A DNA stretch of 14,147 nt from Clostridia bacterium. GTDB lineage: Bacteria; Bacillota; Clostridia; Clostridiales; Clostridiaceae. The notes beneath the pieces are model-generated. The model did no database searches. It worked only from the letters and a program-made list of their open reading frames with translations, and was not told where the DNA came from. A program made the translations under genes and the position numbers. Location of the stretch: assembly GCA_009930125.1 (NCBI GenBank), contig RZYZ01000030.1, forward strand, positions 1-14,147. The letters are read 5' to 3'. Positions 1 to 6,381 of this stretch are shown here, one piece after another. The number at the start of each line of letters is the position of its first letter. The stretch's first letter is position 1.

Positions 1-81
1 CGTGGTCTTACCGTGGTCAACGTGTCCGATGGTTCCGATGTTGACGTGTGGCTTATTTCTCTCGAATTTTGCTTTTGCCAT
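1..81 (-). CDS. tuf: Translation elongation factor Tu, N-terminal 27 codons (partial)
   Basis: The reading frame opens with MAKAKFERNKPHVNIGTIGH and continues into the G1 P-loop GHVDHGKTT, which is diagnostic of EF-Tu, the GTPase that delivers aminoacyl-tRNA to the ribosome. The gene runs off the left edge of the window, so only 27 codons are visible. The ATG ends at position 81 and is preceded by a strong Shine-Dalgarno (AAGGAGG) about 9 bases upstream. The gene follows tRNA-Thr and sigH in the same direction. A tRNA-Thr/tuf arrangement is also known from E. coli tufB. Possible promoters lie just upstream of tuf and upstream of the tRNA, so both monocistronic and tRNA-tuf transcripts are plausible. 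Confidence 0.97.
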   Translation of the reverse strand, partial: MAKAKFERNKPHVNIGTIGHVDHGKTT

Positions 82-120
82 TACTTTCTCCTCCTTAAAT
101 AACTAAACATTACATATTCT

Positions 121-149
121 ATTATAATATTTTTTTACTTAGATGACTA
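121..149 (-). promoter_or_regulatory. Candidate tuf promoter
   Basis: On the minus strand a perfect -10 hexamer TATAAT (121-126) is preceded, after 17 bases, by TAGTCA (144-149), a 4/6 match to the -35 consensus. It lies about 40 bases upstream of the tuf ATG, between tRNA-Thr and tuf. The local sequence is A/T-rich, so a chance match is possible. Confidence 0.42.
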
Positions 150-193
150 GTCCCTACAACGGAGCCTGGTGTTCCGAAGCTTTAAGGGATAAA

Positions 194-269
194 TGGAGCC
201 CATAAGCGGATTCGAACCGCTGACCTCCACCTTACCAAGGTGACGCTCTACCACCTGAGCTATATGGGC
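194..269 (-). tRNA. tRNA-Thr (anticodon GGT)
   Basis: The reverse complement folds as a 76-base cloverleaf. The acceptor stem is GCCCATA/TATGGGC, the D arm GCTC/GAGC, and the anticodon stem TCACC/GGTGG closes the loop TTGGTAA with anticodon GGT. The T arm is AGCGG/CCGCT around TTCGAAT, followed by discriminator T and an encoded CCA. Anticodon GGT reads ACC and ACU threonine codons. All stems pair except a U-G at the top of the anticodon stem. The gene lies between sigH and tuf, with its own consensus-like promoter upstream. Confidence 0.97.
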
Positions 270-287
270 ATTAATCTCACCTCATCA

Positions 288-316
288 AGTTTACTAAAAA
301 CCCAATACGATGTCAA
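288..316 (-). promoter_or_regulatory. Promoter of tRNA-Thr (and possibly tuf)
   Basis: The minus strand carries a perfect -35 TTGACA (311-316), a 17-base spacer and TAAACT (288-293; 4/6 match to TATAAT). The -10 ends about 18 bases before the mature 5' end of tRNA-Thr, a normal distance for a tRNA leader. It lies in the gap after the sigH stop codon, so the tRNA need not depend on sigH read-through. Confidence 0.75.
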
Positions 317-342
317 TAGCTAAGTTGAAAACTTATGAAGTC

Positions 343-972
343 TTATGAGGAAGCACTCTCCAGGTTTCGAGACAGTTTCTTCCGAATTCTTTGAATCGCA
401 TTGTCTATGGCTTTTTCTTCCTTGTTCAGCACGTTCGCGATTTTAAGATAACTGACGCCCTGAAGATAAAGGCGAAGCACTCTGTACTCAAAGTCCGAAA
501 GAGAGTTTCTGATCTCTTTGCTGATTTCCTCTGTCTTCTCCCCGTCTATATAGAGGGATTCCGGATCATCTGTCTTGCTTGTCACCAGCATGTCCTGATA
601 GCTCTTGTTCGTGTCTTCCACGTATACGGGCTTATTCAGAGACACATAGGTGTTCAGTGGGATATGCTTCTGCCGGGATGCCGCCTTCAGTGCAGTCATG
701 ATCTGTCTTGTGACACAGATATCCATGAAAGTCCTGAAGCTGGCCTGCCTGCCGTCACTGAAGTCCTTGATGGCTTCATAAAGGCCGATGAGGCCCTCCT
801 GCATGATATCCTCCACTTCTCCGCCCACCAGAAAATAGGCTCGGGATTTGTTTCGCACGTAAGGAAGATACTTGGCCGTGATGAATTCAGAGGCGCTCTT
901 GTCTCCATTCTGCGCGAGACGAACAATCTCTTCATCACTCAAAGCTCTGTATTTCTGCTCTTCTCTGGTCAA
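343..972 (-). CDS. sigH: RNA polymerase sigma-H factor (stage 0 sporulation/transition state)
   Basis: This 209-residue protein matches the Firmicute sigma-H family end to end; B. subtilis SigH is 218 residues. Region 2 includes YFLVGGEVEDIMQEGLIGLY (about 46-65) and the block around RQKHIPLNTYVSLNKP. Region 4 near 155-203 (LSDFEYRVLRLYLQGVSY) forms the C-terminal helix-turn-helix that reads the -35 element. SigH directs early sporulation, competence and transition-state genes in spore formers. The start codon is TTG (970-972), chosen because AAGGAGG lies 9 bases upstream and the length and homology fit. It sits between yacP and tRNA-Thr, its expected neighbourhood, with a separate promoter at the end of yacP. 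A related role in a non-sporulating clostridium cannot be excluded. Confidence 0.95.
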   Translation of the reverse strand: MTREEQKYRALSDEEIVRLAQNGDKSASEFITAKYLPYVRNKSRAYFLVGGEVEDIMQEGLIGLYEAIKDFSDGRQASFRTFMDICVTRQIMTALKAASRQKHIPLNTYVSLNKPVYVEDTNKSYQDMLVTSKTDDPESLYIDGEKTEEISKEIRNSLSDFEYRVLRLYLQGVSYLKIANVLNKEEKAIDNAIQRIRKKLSRNLESASS

Positions 973-1029
973 AATTCTCTCCCTCCTTACAGATGCACAA
1001 AAGATTTTGAAAACTTATAAATTACTAAA

Positions 1030-1058
1030 ATTATTAATCAAGAATGGCTAAAAGTCAA
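1030..1058 (-). promoter_or_regulatory. Candidate sigH promoter
   Basis: On the minus strand TTGACT (1053-1058) and AATAAT (1030-1035) are each one mismatch from the vegetative consensus and lie exactly 17 bases apart. The promoter sits just after the yacP stop, about 60 bases before the sigH TTG. Its -35 is inside the hairpin at 1044-1070. This would let sigH be transcribed independently of mrnC-rlmB-yacP. Confidence 0.62.
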
Positions 1059-1070
1059 GCTTTCAGCCAT
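1044..1070 (-). terminator. Hairpin at the yacP stop codon, possible weak terminator
   Basis: The arms ATGGCTGAAAG and CTTTTAGCCAT pair over 11 positions (one G-U) around a 5-base loop. The left arm contains the last yacP codons and stop. The following sequence, TCTTGATTAATAATTTT, is T-rich but lacks a clean U-tract, so termination may be partial. The right arm and loop also contain the -35 of the sigH promoter. Confidence 0.45.
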
Positions 1071-1563
1071 TTCTACGCAATTTTTCCAGTTTTTCCCGGG
1101 ATTCTTCATCCATATGATCGAAAAGCTTCATGGATTGGGTATCAGAGAGCTTTCTGGTCTTATCACTGATGCTTTTCTCCGCTTCCTTGAAGGATACCCG
1201 AAATTCCAGAGAACTCATCCTCTGTGCACCCCGTCCGAAAATGATCTGCTGCTCCAGATTATCCGAAGTGACCACAAGCACCTCCACTTTTCTCCCAACC
1301 TGGTCCACAGAACGCTCAATATAATCATCCGCCGTCTCTTTGTCCTTGGTGTAGACAATCTCCACCGAAGTTCTCTTTTCAATGTGCTGACTGTTTCCCG
1401 ATACCCTGTGGGCATCGAAGACCACCGTCACTTCAGCATCGTAGAAACTGGCATAGCTTATCATGTACTCGATCAGCTTGTCTCTCGCTGACCCCAGGTC
1501 CAGCTCCTTCAGCTCCGCCCAGGAATTGATCACATTATATCCGTCAATAAATACCTTCTTCAT
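1063..1563 (-). CDS. yacP: YacP-like NYN-domain endoribonuclease
   Basis: A 166-residue NYN (PIN-like) domain protein of the YacP/Rae1 family. In B. subtilis this protein is a ribosome-associated endoribonuclease. Visible hallmarks are the N-terminal MKKVFIDGYNVINSW (acidic Asp7 in the nuclease fold), VVFDAHRVSGN near 45-55, and VTSDNLEQQ...GAQRMSSLEF near 99-120. I start at the ATG ending at 1563 because homologs begin at this MxxxxxDGYN. An in-frame GTG ending at 1590 would add nine residues but lies inside a terminator hairpin and has no usable Shine-Dalgarno. The ATG also lacks a close Shine-Dalgarno, which is unusual here. Neighbours rlmB upstream and sigH downstream match the Bacillus order. 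Confidence 0.88.
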   Translation of the reverse strand: MKKVFIDGYNVINSWAELKELDLGSARDKLIEYMISYASFYDAEVTVVFDAHRVSGNSQHIEKRTSVEIVYTKDKETADDYIERSVDQVGRKVEVLVVTSDNLEQQIIFGRGAQRMSSLEFRVSFKEAEKSISDKTRKLSDTQSMKLFDHMDEESREKLEKLRRNG

Positions 1564-1566
1564 ATC

Positions 1567-1589
1567 AAAAATGGGGACGAAAGTCCCCA
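1567..1589 (-). terminator. Intrinsic terminator between rlmB and yacP
   Basis: A 7-bp stem TGGGGAC/GTCCCCA with a 4-base TTTC loop is followed directly by five T residues (1571-1567 on the minus strand). It starts about 12 bases after the rlmB stop and ends only three bases before the yacP ATG. Shape and position fit an intrinsic terminator of the mrnC-rlmB unit, or an attenuator that yacP expression must pass. Confidence 0.72.
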
Positions 1590-1600
1590 CTCCCCCATCA

Positions 1601-2464
1601 TCATTTCTTGCCAGCGATTCTGGTCTTCATTACTTCATACATGAGAATTCCCGCTGCTACAGAAGCATTCAGGGAATTGACTTTACCGACCATGGGTATA
1701 CTTACAATTCCATCACACTTGTCTCGTACGAGGCGGGAAATACCTTTCCCTTCATTTCCGATGACAAGACCTACGCCACCATCGAAATTGGTGTTGTAGC
1801 TCTTGGAATCTCCTTCCATATCCGCACCGTAGACAAAGATGCCCGCATCTTTCAGCTCATCGATGACCCTGGCTAGATTGGTGACCTTCGCGATGGCCAT
1901 GTGGTTGACCGCACCTGCTGAAGTCTTGAATACAGTGGTATTGACGCCGATGCTTCTTCTCTTCGGAATGATCACGCCATGCACTCCTGACAGTTCTGCG
2001 GTTCGGATGATGGAACCCAGATTATGAGGGTCCTGAATATCATCCAGTATCAGCACGAAAGGCTTCTCTCCACGATCTTCGGCGATCTTCAGGATATCCG
2101 CCACCTCCGCATAGCGGTACGGCGTGATATAAGCCACAACGCCCTGGTGGTTCGGTGTATTGGAGATCTCGTCCAGTTTCCTGCGATCCACTTCAATCAC
2201 AGGGATCCCTTTTTCTTTTGCGATGGACATCACTTTTATGATGGATCCCTTGGTGTCTCCCTTGGAGACCAGAATCTTCTCTACAGTGATTTTGCTGTCA
2301 AAAGCTTCCAGGACAGGATTTCTTCCTTCAATGATGTTTTCATTGATCTCCTTCTCCTCAATAACTTCCTTCGCCTTTTTGATGGCTCTTTCTTTTCTCT
2401 TCTGTCTTTCCGCTTCCTTCTGGAAATCCAGCTCTACTTTTCGCTTATTTTCTCTCTTCGCCAT
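1601..2464 (-). CDS. rlmB: 23S rRNA (guanosine-2'-O-)-methyltransferase RlmB-like (SpoU/TrmH family)
   Basis: A 287-residue SpoU-family RNA 2'-O-ribose methyltransferase that uses S-adenosylmethionine with a trefoil-knot fold. The N-terminal substrate-binding domain begins at about residue 44 with NIIEGRNPVLEAF. Motif 1 is DDIQDPHNLGSIIRTAELSG, and motifs 2/3 are GLVIGNEGKGISRL and SIPMVGKVNSLNASVAAGIL. The first 43 residues are a Lys/Arg/Glu-rich extension absent from the shorter Bacillus YacO. The start at 2464 (MAKRENK) is preferred over an upstream in-frame ATG at 2503 because AAGGAG lies 6 bases before it. It overlaps the end of mrnC by 20 bases, which suggests translational coupling. 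The exact rRNA target, by homology G2251 in E. coli, is inferred. Confidence 0.92.
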   Translation of the reverse strand: MAKRENKRKVELDFQKEAERQKRKERAIKKAKEVIEEKEINENIIEGRNPVLEAFDSKITVEKILVSKGDTKGSIIKVMSIAKEKGIPVIEVDRRKLDEISNTPNHQGVVAYITPYRYAEVADILKIAEDRGEKPFVLILDDIQDPHNLGSIIRTAELSGVHGVIIPKRRSIGVNTTVFKTSAGAVNHMAIAKVTNLARVIDELKDAGIFVYGADMEGDSKSYNTNFDGGVGLVIGNEGKGISRLVRDKCDGIVSIPMVGKVNSLNASVAAGILMYEVMKTRIAGKK

Positions 2465-2879
2465 GTTTTTCTCCTTCTTCCACGATTTTAAATGAAAGAT
2501 CAATGATCTCTCCTAATCTTTTGTCTTTTCCAATGAGGTATAAATAGCCCACCAGGGCTTCAAAGCCGCTGGCTCTTCTGTAATCAAGAAGATCCGCATT
2601 CTTCGGAACCGTATGGGATTTGGTATTCCGTCCTCTTCTGTAGATGTATAACTCATCTTCATGAAGGCTTTCCTCAATACCACTGACGATTCTGCTCTGG
2701 CTGGATGCCTTCACATAGGAGACAGCCTTGATGTGCAGATCCTTCGGCAGCATATTGGGATAGGCAAGAATCAGCCTTTCTCGCACATGATTCTCATAGA
2801 CACTGTCTCCGATGAATGCCAGCGATAGGGGATTGTAGTTTCTTGCACCGTTTTCACTGATTGGTCTGATATTTTCCAT
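2445..2879 (-). CDS. mrnC: Mini-ribonuclease III (23S rRNA maturation)
   Basis: A 144-residue RNase III catalytic domain without a double-stranded RNA-binding domain, the layout of Mini-III, which trims 23S rRNA precursor ends. The signature AFIGDSVYENHVRERL holds the catalytic Asp25, and FEALVGYLYL holds the second acidic residue, Glu107. NTKSHTVPKNADLLDYRRASG fits the family core. The ATG has GGGAG 5 bases upstream. The 3' end overlaps rlmB by 20 bases. A promoter with a perfect TATAAT lies 30 bases upstream, after the rpsD terminator, so mrnC heads an mrnC-rlmB(-yacP) unit. In B. subtilis mrnC directly follows cysS; here three genes separate them. Confidence 0.94.
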   Translation of the reverse strand: MENIRPISENGARNYNPLSLAFIGDSVYENHVRERLILAYPNMLPKDLHIKAVSYVKASSQSRIVSGIEESLHEDELYIYRRGRNTKSHTVPKNADLLDYRRASGFEALVGYLYLIGKDKRLGEIIDLSFKIVEEGEKHGEERK

Positions 2880-2908
2880 ATTTACTCCCGTAAACTAAAT
2901 TTGTTTTC

Positions 2909-2938
2909 ATTATATCCTTCTTTAGTCACAAATGACAT
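2909..2938 (-). promoter_or_regulatory. Candidate mrnC operon promoter
   Basis: A perfect TATAAT (2909-2914) is preceded after 18 bases by ATGTCA (2933-2938; 4/6 to TTGACA). It lies between the strong rpsD terminator and the mrnC start, where a promoter is needed. Confidence 0.55.
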
Positions 2939-2969
2939 AGCAAACTGCTCACGCACGCACAAATGATAG

Positions 2970-2998
2970 AAAAAAGGATCTGATACAGAATCAGACCC
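2970..2998 (-). terminator. Intrinsic terminator of rpsD
   Basis: On the minus strand GGGTCTGAT and ATCAGATCC pair over nine positions (one G-U) around a 5-base loop. Six T residues (2975-2970) follow immediately. It starts 13 bases after the rpsD stop codon, a textbook factor-independent terminator. Confidence 0.9.
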
Positions 2999-3011
2999 CT
3001 TGTGATGCCTA

Positions 3012-3605
3012 TTATTTTGAGTAGTACTCAACGATCAACTGTTCGTTGATTTCGATTGGCAGCTCTTCTCTCTGTGGCTCTCTTACGAGTGTAGCCTTAA
3101 AGTTCTCTACATCCTTTTCGATGTATCCTAGTGGTGATGCGGAAAGGTTGTTGAAGTTGTCAACAAACATTTCTGTCTTTCTTGACTTTTCTCTTAGCTC
3201 GATTACGTCTCCGATAGTAAGACCATAGGAAGGAATGTCAATCTTCTTTCCGTTCACTAAGAAATGTCCATGATTAACCATCTGTCTTGCCTGTCTGATA
3301 GATGAAGCAAAGCCCATTCTGTATACCATGTTATCCAGTCTTTTCTCAAGCAGATTCAGAAGCATTGGACCTGTCTGTTCCTTGCTCTTCATTGCCTTAT
3401 CAACGTATCTTACGAACTGCTTCTCCAGTACGCCATAGTAAGTTCTAAGTCTCTGCTTTTCAAGCAGCTGAACACCATATTCGGAAAGCTTCTTGTCCGC
3501 TCTGGATGTTCCTCTCTTTGATCTGTTCATTGCCTTAGGATGTCCTACTACGTTCAGTCCTAGTCTTCTAGCAGTCTTAAAACGTGGTCCCATCATTTTT
3601 GCCAT
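3012..3605 (-). CDS. rpsD: 30S ribosomal protein S4, zinc-free form
   Basis: A 197-residue S4, the primary 16S rRNA-binding protein that nucleates the 30S body. The N-terminus reads MGPRFKTARRLGLNVVGHPK and has no cysteines, so it is the C- (zinc-independent) form. The S4 RNA-binding domain lies near 90-155 (LEKRLDNMVYRMGFASSIRQ and NHGHFLVNGKKIDIPSYGL). The C-terminus EYYSK is typical. Its ATG has GGAGG about 9 bases upstream. The gene is monocistronic: a strong promoter upstream and a strong terminator downstream isolate it from apbE and mrnC. In many Clostridia rpsD is in the rpsM-rpsK-rpsD-rpoA operon, so a solo copy here may be a relocated gene or a second paralog. S4 often represses its own translation; a small hairpin in the leader could serve that. 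Confidence 0.96.
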   Translation of the reverse strand: MAKMMGPRFKTARRLGLNVVGHPKAMNRSKRGTSRADKKLSEYGVQLLEKQRLRTYYGVLEKQFVRYVDKAMKSKEQTGPMLLNLLEKRLDNMVYRMGFASSIRQARQMVNHGHFLVNGKKIDIPSYGLTIGDVIELREKSRKTEMFVDNFNNLSASPLGYIEKDVENFKATLVREPQREELPIEINEQLIVEYYSK

Positions 3606-3623
3606 TTGTGTTTACCTCCAAAA

Positions 3624-3649
3624 ATTTAAATACTTTGCCGCGGTATTTT
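3624..3649 (-). promoter_or_regulatory. Small hairpin in the rpsD 5' leader
   Basis: The approximately 60-base leader contains the arms AAATAC and GTATTT separated by a short C/G-rich loop with CCGCGGC, just upstream of the Shine-Dalgarno. It could be an S4 autoregulatory site, but the stem is short and no resemblance to a known S4 leader could be established by eye. Confidence 0.22.
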
Positions 3650-3674
3650 GTATCTTTTGGATATGCCATAAATT

Positions 3675-3703
3675 ATTGTAACTTCTTTATCTCTAAAAGT
3701 CAA
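3675..3703 (-). promoter_or_regulatory. Promoter of rpsD
   Basis: TTGACT (3698-3703) and TACAAT (3675-3680), each 5/6 matches, are separated by exactly 17 bases. Transcription would begin about 60 bases before the rpsD ATG. Confidence 0.78.
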
Positions 3704-3760
3704 AGGAAATTTCCACTAATTTTACTGGAACCCAAAGGATATTACCTTTCTTTCCCGGAA

Positions 3761-4849
3761 TTAATCCGCTCCCGAAGCACCGCCGCTTTTCAGCATTTCC
3801 TCAAAGCCTTCGGTCAGAATGATTTCATTGTCGTGGGTCACCCACAGGGCATGGGCTCCTTCAATCTGACTGAGCATCTCTTTCCCTTCTTCCAAAGAGG
3901 AAAGAAACAGCGTGGTGGACATGAAGTCGGCAAGACCGGAATCCTCCATGACAACCGTCACCGCTTTGAAGTAGGTTCCAGGCATAAGAGTCTCCGCATC
4001 TATTAAGTGATGATACTTCACGCCATCCACATAGTAGTATCTCTGATAATCTCCTGAAGTGACCACAGCGATGTTGGTGTTAAAGACGGTATCCAGACTG
4101 TCCATATCCGTGAAGATGGACTCGTCCGGATTCTGAATGCCGATTCCCCACCTTTCTCTCACACCATCCAGCGGTTTGTCCATGGCTTTGACATTCCCGC
4201 CGGCACTGATGATGATGGAAGTAAATCCTCTTTCTCTCATATGGTCGGCCACTCTTTCCGTCGCATAGCCTTTTGCAACAGCACCCACATCTATGCTCAT
4301 TTCAGGATCTTCCAGAAACACCGTGTTCTTCTCATCATCGATGATAATCTTATTGATATCCGTATGCTCGTTCTTCTCCTCTAAAAGCTCCATAGGCGGG
4401 AGTTTTGCATCATCAGGGAAATCCATCCCTTCTTCTCTGTAATCGCTCCAGACCCTAAGCACAGCGCCCATGGCGATGTTTGCTTTCCCGTTGGTCTTTT
4501 CATACCACTCCTTGGAAAAGAGAAGCAGATCGATAATTTCCTGATCCACCTCTACAGGCTCGATTCCGGCATTGTCGTTGATGGTCTTTATATTATTGAT
4601 GCCTTCATAGGTATGATAGATATCAAACAGTTCATGGTATCGCTTGAACTCGGATTTGATGACATCAAATTCCTCATTGAACTCTTCTTCCGAATCCGCA
4701 TAGCCTATGATTCTCGTTACCGTATCAAAGTACTCGAAGAAATCCTTCCGGAAATTCTCCTTAGCCTCTTCCTTCGGCGCAGCCTGACAACCGGTCAGGA
4801 CCAGAAGAACCAGAAGCAGTGGTGCTATTATTTTAGAAATCTTTCTCAT
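3761..4849 (-). CDS. apbE: Lipoprotein FAD:protein FMN transferase (ApbE family)
   Basis: A 362-residue ApbE-family enzyme that transfers FMN from FAD to a Thr/Ser of target flavoproteins outside the membrane, using Mg2+. The signal peptide ends in the lipobox LTGC (Cys21), so the enzyme is anchored on the outer face of the cytoplasmic membrane. Family motifs are MSIDVGAVAKGYATERV (184-200), SAGGNV (215-220), VVTSGDYQRYYYVDG (262-276), HHLIDAETLMP (280-290) with a metal-binding Asp284, and ADFMSTTLFL (307-316). The ATG has AGGAGG 4 bases upstream, and a promoter lies about 45 bases upstream. No clear intrinsic terminator follows it. The upstream neighbour encodes a secreted lipoprotein, a possible partner, but no canonical flavinylation motif is obvious there. 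Confidence 0.93.
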   Translation of the reverse strand: MRKISKIIAPLLLVLLVLTGCQAAPKEEAKENFRKDFFEYFDTVTRIIGYADSEEEFNEEFDVIKSEFKRYHELFDIYHTYEGINNIKTINDNAGIEPVEVDQEIIDLLLFSKEWYEKTNGKANIAMGAVLRVWSDYREEGMDFPDDAKLPPMELLEEKNEHTDINKIIIDDEKNTVFLEDPEMSIDVGAVAKGYATERVADHMRERGFTSIIISAGGNVKAMDKPLDGVRERWGIGIQNPDESIFTDMDSLDTVFNTNIAVVTSGDYQRYYYVDGVKYHHLIDAETLMPGTYFKAVTVVMEDSGLADFMSTTLFLSSLEEGKEMLSQIEGAHALWVTHDNEIILTEGFEEMLKSGGASGAD

Positions 4850-4894
4850 ATTGCCTCCTAGAAATAGATCGATTCATCCCTATTTACAAAGAAA

Positions 4895-4903
4895 ATTATA
4901 TCA
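4895..4903 (-). promoter_or_regulatory. apbE: Extended -10 promoter element for apbE
   Basis: The minus strand reads TGATATAAT, a perfect -10 hexamer with the extended TGn motif, about 45 bases before the apbE ATG. The -35 region 17 bases upstream is poor, which an extended -10 tolerates. A second TATAAT occurs at 4944-4949. Confidence 0.5.
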
Positions 4904-4979
4904 TAGGACAGAGTGTTTACTTCGTAGTATTCCTTAATATTTCATTATATTAAAGCTCATCAGGGGAATTGACTGATGC

Positions 4980-5008
4980 AAAAAGCTCCTCCATTTCTGG
5001 AGGAGCTT
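4980..5008 (-). terminator. Intrinsic terminator of the tandem-repeat lipoprotein gene
   Basis: A perfect 11-bp stem AAGCTCCTCCA/TGGAGGAGCTT closes a GAAA loop and runs into five T residues (4984-4980, two of them part of the stem base). It starts 12 bases after the lipoprotein stop codon and separates that gene from apbE. Confidence 0.9.
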
Positions 5009-5020
5009 GATCAGTTTTGA

Positions 5021-6130
5021 CTATTTTGCCATTTCAACTGCTTCTGCGAATGCAGCCATGTAGCCTTCAACCTTGATTGTTACTGTTGAAGTAAGATCTT
5101 CTTCAGCAGGAACGCCTTCTGCGATTTCCATACCTGCTACTTCATCAGCTGTCTTGCCCTTCATCCATTCAGCAAGGTCAAGAGCCTGCTCGAACCATTC
5201 TCTGCCGATGCCTGAAGCACCTCTCATGTTGTACTCATCTCCAAGTTCAACCTTGGACTTAACTTCTGCTGCCTTGTCGTTTGTTACAACGCCGTCAGCA
5301 TCATAGCTAACCTTAGTCTGAGCTACGTCGATTACTGTTCCTGCAACTGTTCCATCAGCCTTAAGAGCTGTTGCAACTACTGTTGTGTCAACCTGAGCTA
5401 CTGCTCCGTTTTCACCTTCAGCAGACTTGGACTTAGCTGTTGATACTTCAGCACCAAGACCAACCTTTTCTGCGTCTTCAACGTCGATTGCATTGTTCCA
5501 TGCTTCTTCAAGAGCATCCACATATCCACCAACATCAACTGTTACAGAAGACTTAAGGTCTTCAACATCTGGTACTCTCTTGTGGTTTTCATCCTTTTCG
5601 TATACAGGCATTCCTGTAACTTCATCGATGGTCTTGCCAATCATCCATTCTTCGAATGATGCGATCTGTTCAAACCATTCCTTACCGATTCCTGAAGCAC
5701 CCTTCATTCCATATTCGTCTCCAAGTTCCTTCTTGGTTCTTCCAGCAACGGAAGTGTCAGATGTTAACTGCATTTCGCCGTCAAATCCTACCTTGTCCTG
5801 TGCTGTGTCGATTGTCACGCTTACGATCTTACCGTCAGCATCAAATCCTGCAGCAACCATAACTGTGTCAACCTGTCCTGTAGCAGCACCATCAGCAAGA
5901 TCCTTTGACTTTGCGATAGATGTAACAAGTCCAAGACCAAGCTTTGTGATTGCACCAGCTTCTGCTGGTTCCTCAGCTGGTTCTTCAACTGGTGTTTCAG
6001 CTGGTGTTTCAGCTGGCTCTTCAACTGGTGTTTCAGCTGGTGTTTCAGCTGGTTCTTCGTTTGCTGCACATCCTGCTAATACAGAAAATGCCAGTACTGA
6101 TGATAAAACTAATGATAGTATTTTTTTCAT
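5021..6130 (-). CDS. Secreted lipoprotein with two tandem ~150-residue domains, function unknown
   Basis: A 369-residue exported lipoprotein. The signal peptide MKKILSLVLSSVLAFSVLAG ends before Cys21 (lipobox LAGC). It is followed by a Pro/Glu/Ala/Thr linker of repeated AETPAETPVEEP (about 22-58), then two homologous domains at about 62-213 and 219-368. Both domains carry the series KxGLG, AKSK, QVDT, ADGK/T, ELGDEYxM(K/R)GASGIG(K/R)EWFEQ, EWMxGKTxDEV and DLxS(S/T)VT. I do not recognise a named family with certainty. Relatives in Clostridia may have been described as FMN-binding-like, and ApbE is next door, but the usual flavinylated-Thr motif is not visible. The start at 6130 is chosen over 6148 because GGAGGG overlaps the earlier ATG and serves the later one. 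It has its own terminator. Confidence 0.82.
   Translation of the reverse strand: MKKILSLVLSSVLAFSVLAGCAANEEPAETPAETPVEEPAETPAETPVEEPAEEPAEAGAITKLGLGLVTSIAKSKDLADGAATGQVDTVMVAAGFDADGKIVSVTIDTAQDKVGFDGEMQLTSDTSVAGRTKKELGDEYGMKGASGIGKEWFEQIASFEEWMIGKTIDEVTGMPVYEKDENHKRVPDVEDLKSSVTVDVGGYVDALEEAWNNAIDVEDAEKVGLGAEVSTAKSKSAEGENGAVAQVDTTVVATALKADGTVAGTVIDVAQTKVSYDADGVVTNDKAAEVKSKVELGDEYNMRGASGIGREWFEQALDLAEWMKGKTADEVAGMEIAEGVPAEEDLTSTVTIKVEGYMAAFAEAVEMAK
5967..6058 (-). repeat. In-frame 36-bp tandem repeat encoding the PAETP linker
   Basis: Two 36-bp units (5979-6014 and 6015-6050) differ at a single base and are flanked by partial copies (5967-5978 and 6051-6058). Each unit encodes 12 residues (AETPAETPVEEP). 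Near-identical DNA copies suggest recent duplication or slippage. Copy-number changes would keep the reading frame. Confidence 0.9.
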
Positions 6131-6381
6131 GTTTCCCTGTCCCTCCATGAGTTTTTATATTTTGTATTAACTACTATTACATTCTAATACATTGTTCATC
6201 AGACAATACCTTTGAAAAAACTTATTACATTAACAATTATTTCACATTTAACACAACGATTACACACAAAGTCCATGGTAAAATATCAAATTCATCAAAA
6301 AATTGCCTATATCAGTATTGTAAAATCAAATTTTTGTACTATTCTGATACACAAAACCCTGATTTTTGTTTGATAAAGAGG
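6131..6381 (-). other. A/T-rich intergenic leader upstream of the lipoprotein gene
   Basis: About 250 bases lie between the cysS terminator and the lipoprotein start. The stretch is very A/T-rich and has only the Shine-Dalgarno GGAGGG near its end. Several partial promoter matches occur, such as TTGATA and TGTAAT with a 19-base spacer, but none is convincing. No open reading frame with coding character or RNA gene was found. Confidence 0.5.

Noticed and set aside
321..335. TAAGTT/AACTTA hairpin after sigH as a terminator
   Set aside because: The stem is six A/T-rich base pairs with no U-tract, so it is too weak to call.
391..1020. 209-codon plus-strand frame over sigH
   Set aside because: It is fully antisense to a well-conserved sigma factor gene and shows no family features.
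1564..1590. GTG start adding nine residues to YacP
   Set aside because: These codons form a terminator hairpin, homologs begin at the downstream ATG, and the only GGAG overlaps the GTG itself.
5821..6069. 82-codon minus-strand frame of Gln/Leu/Lys repeats
   Set aside because: It is a frame-shifted reading of the 36-bp tandem repeat inside the lipoprotein gene.
5427..6170. 247-codon open frame on the plus strand over the lipoprotein gene
   Set aside because: It is antisense to a clear lipoprotein gene, rich in Ser/Pro because of the opposing codon pattern, and lacks a recognisable domain or ribosome site.
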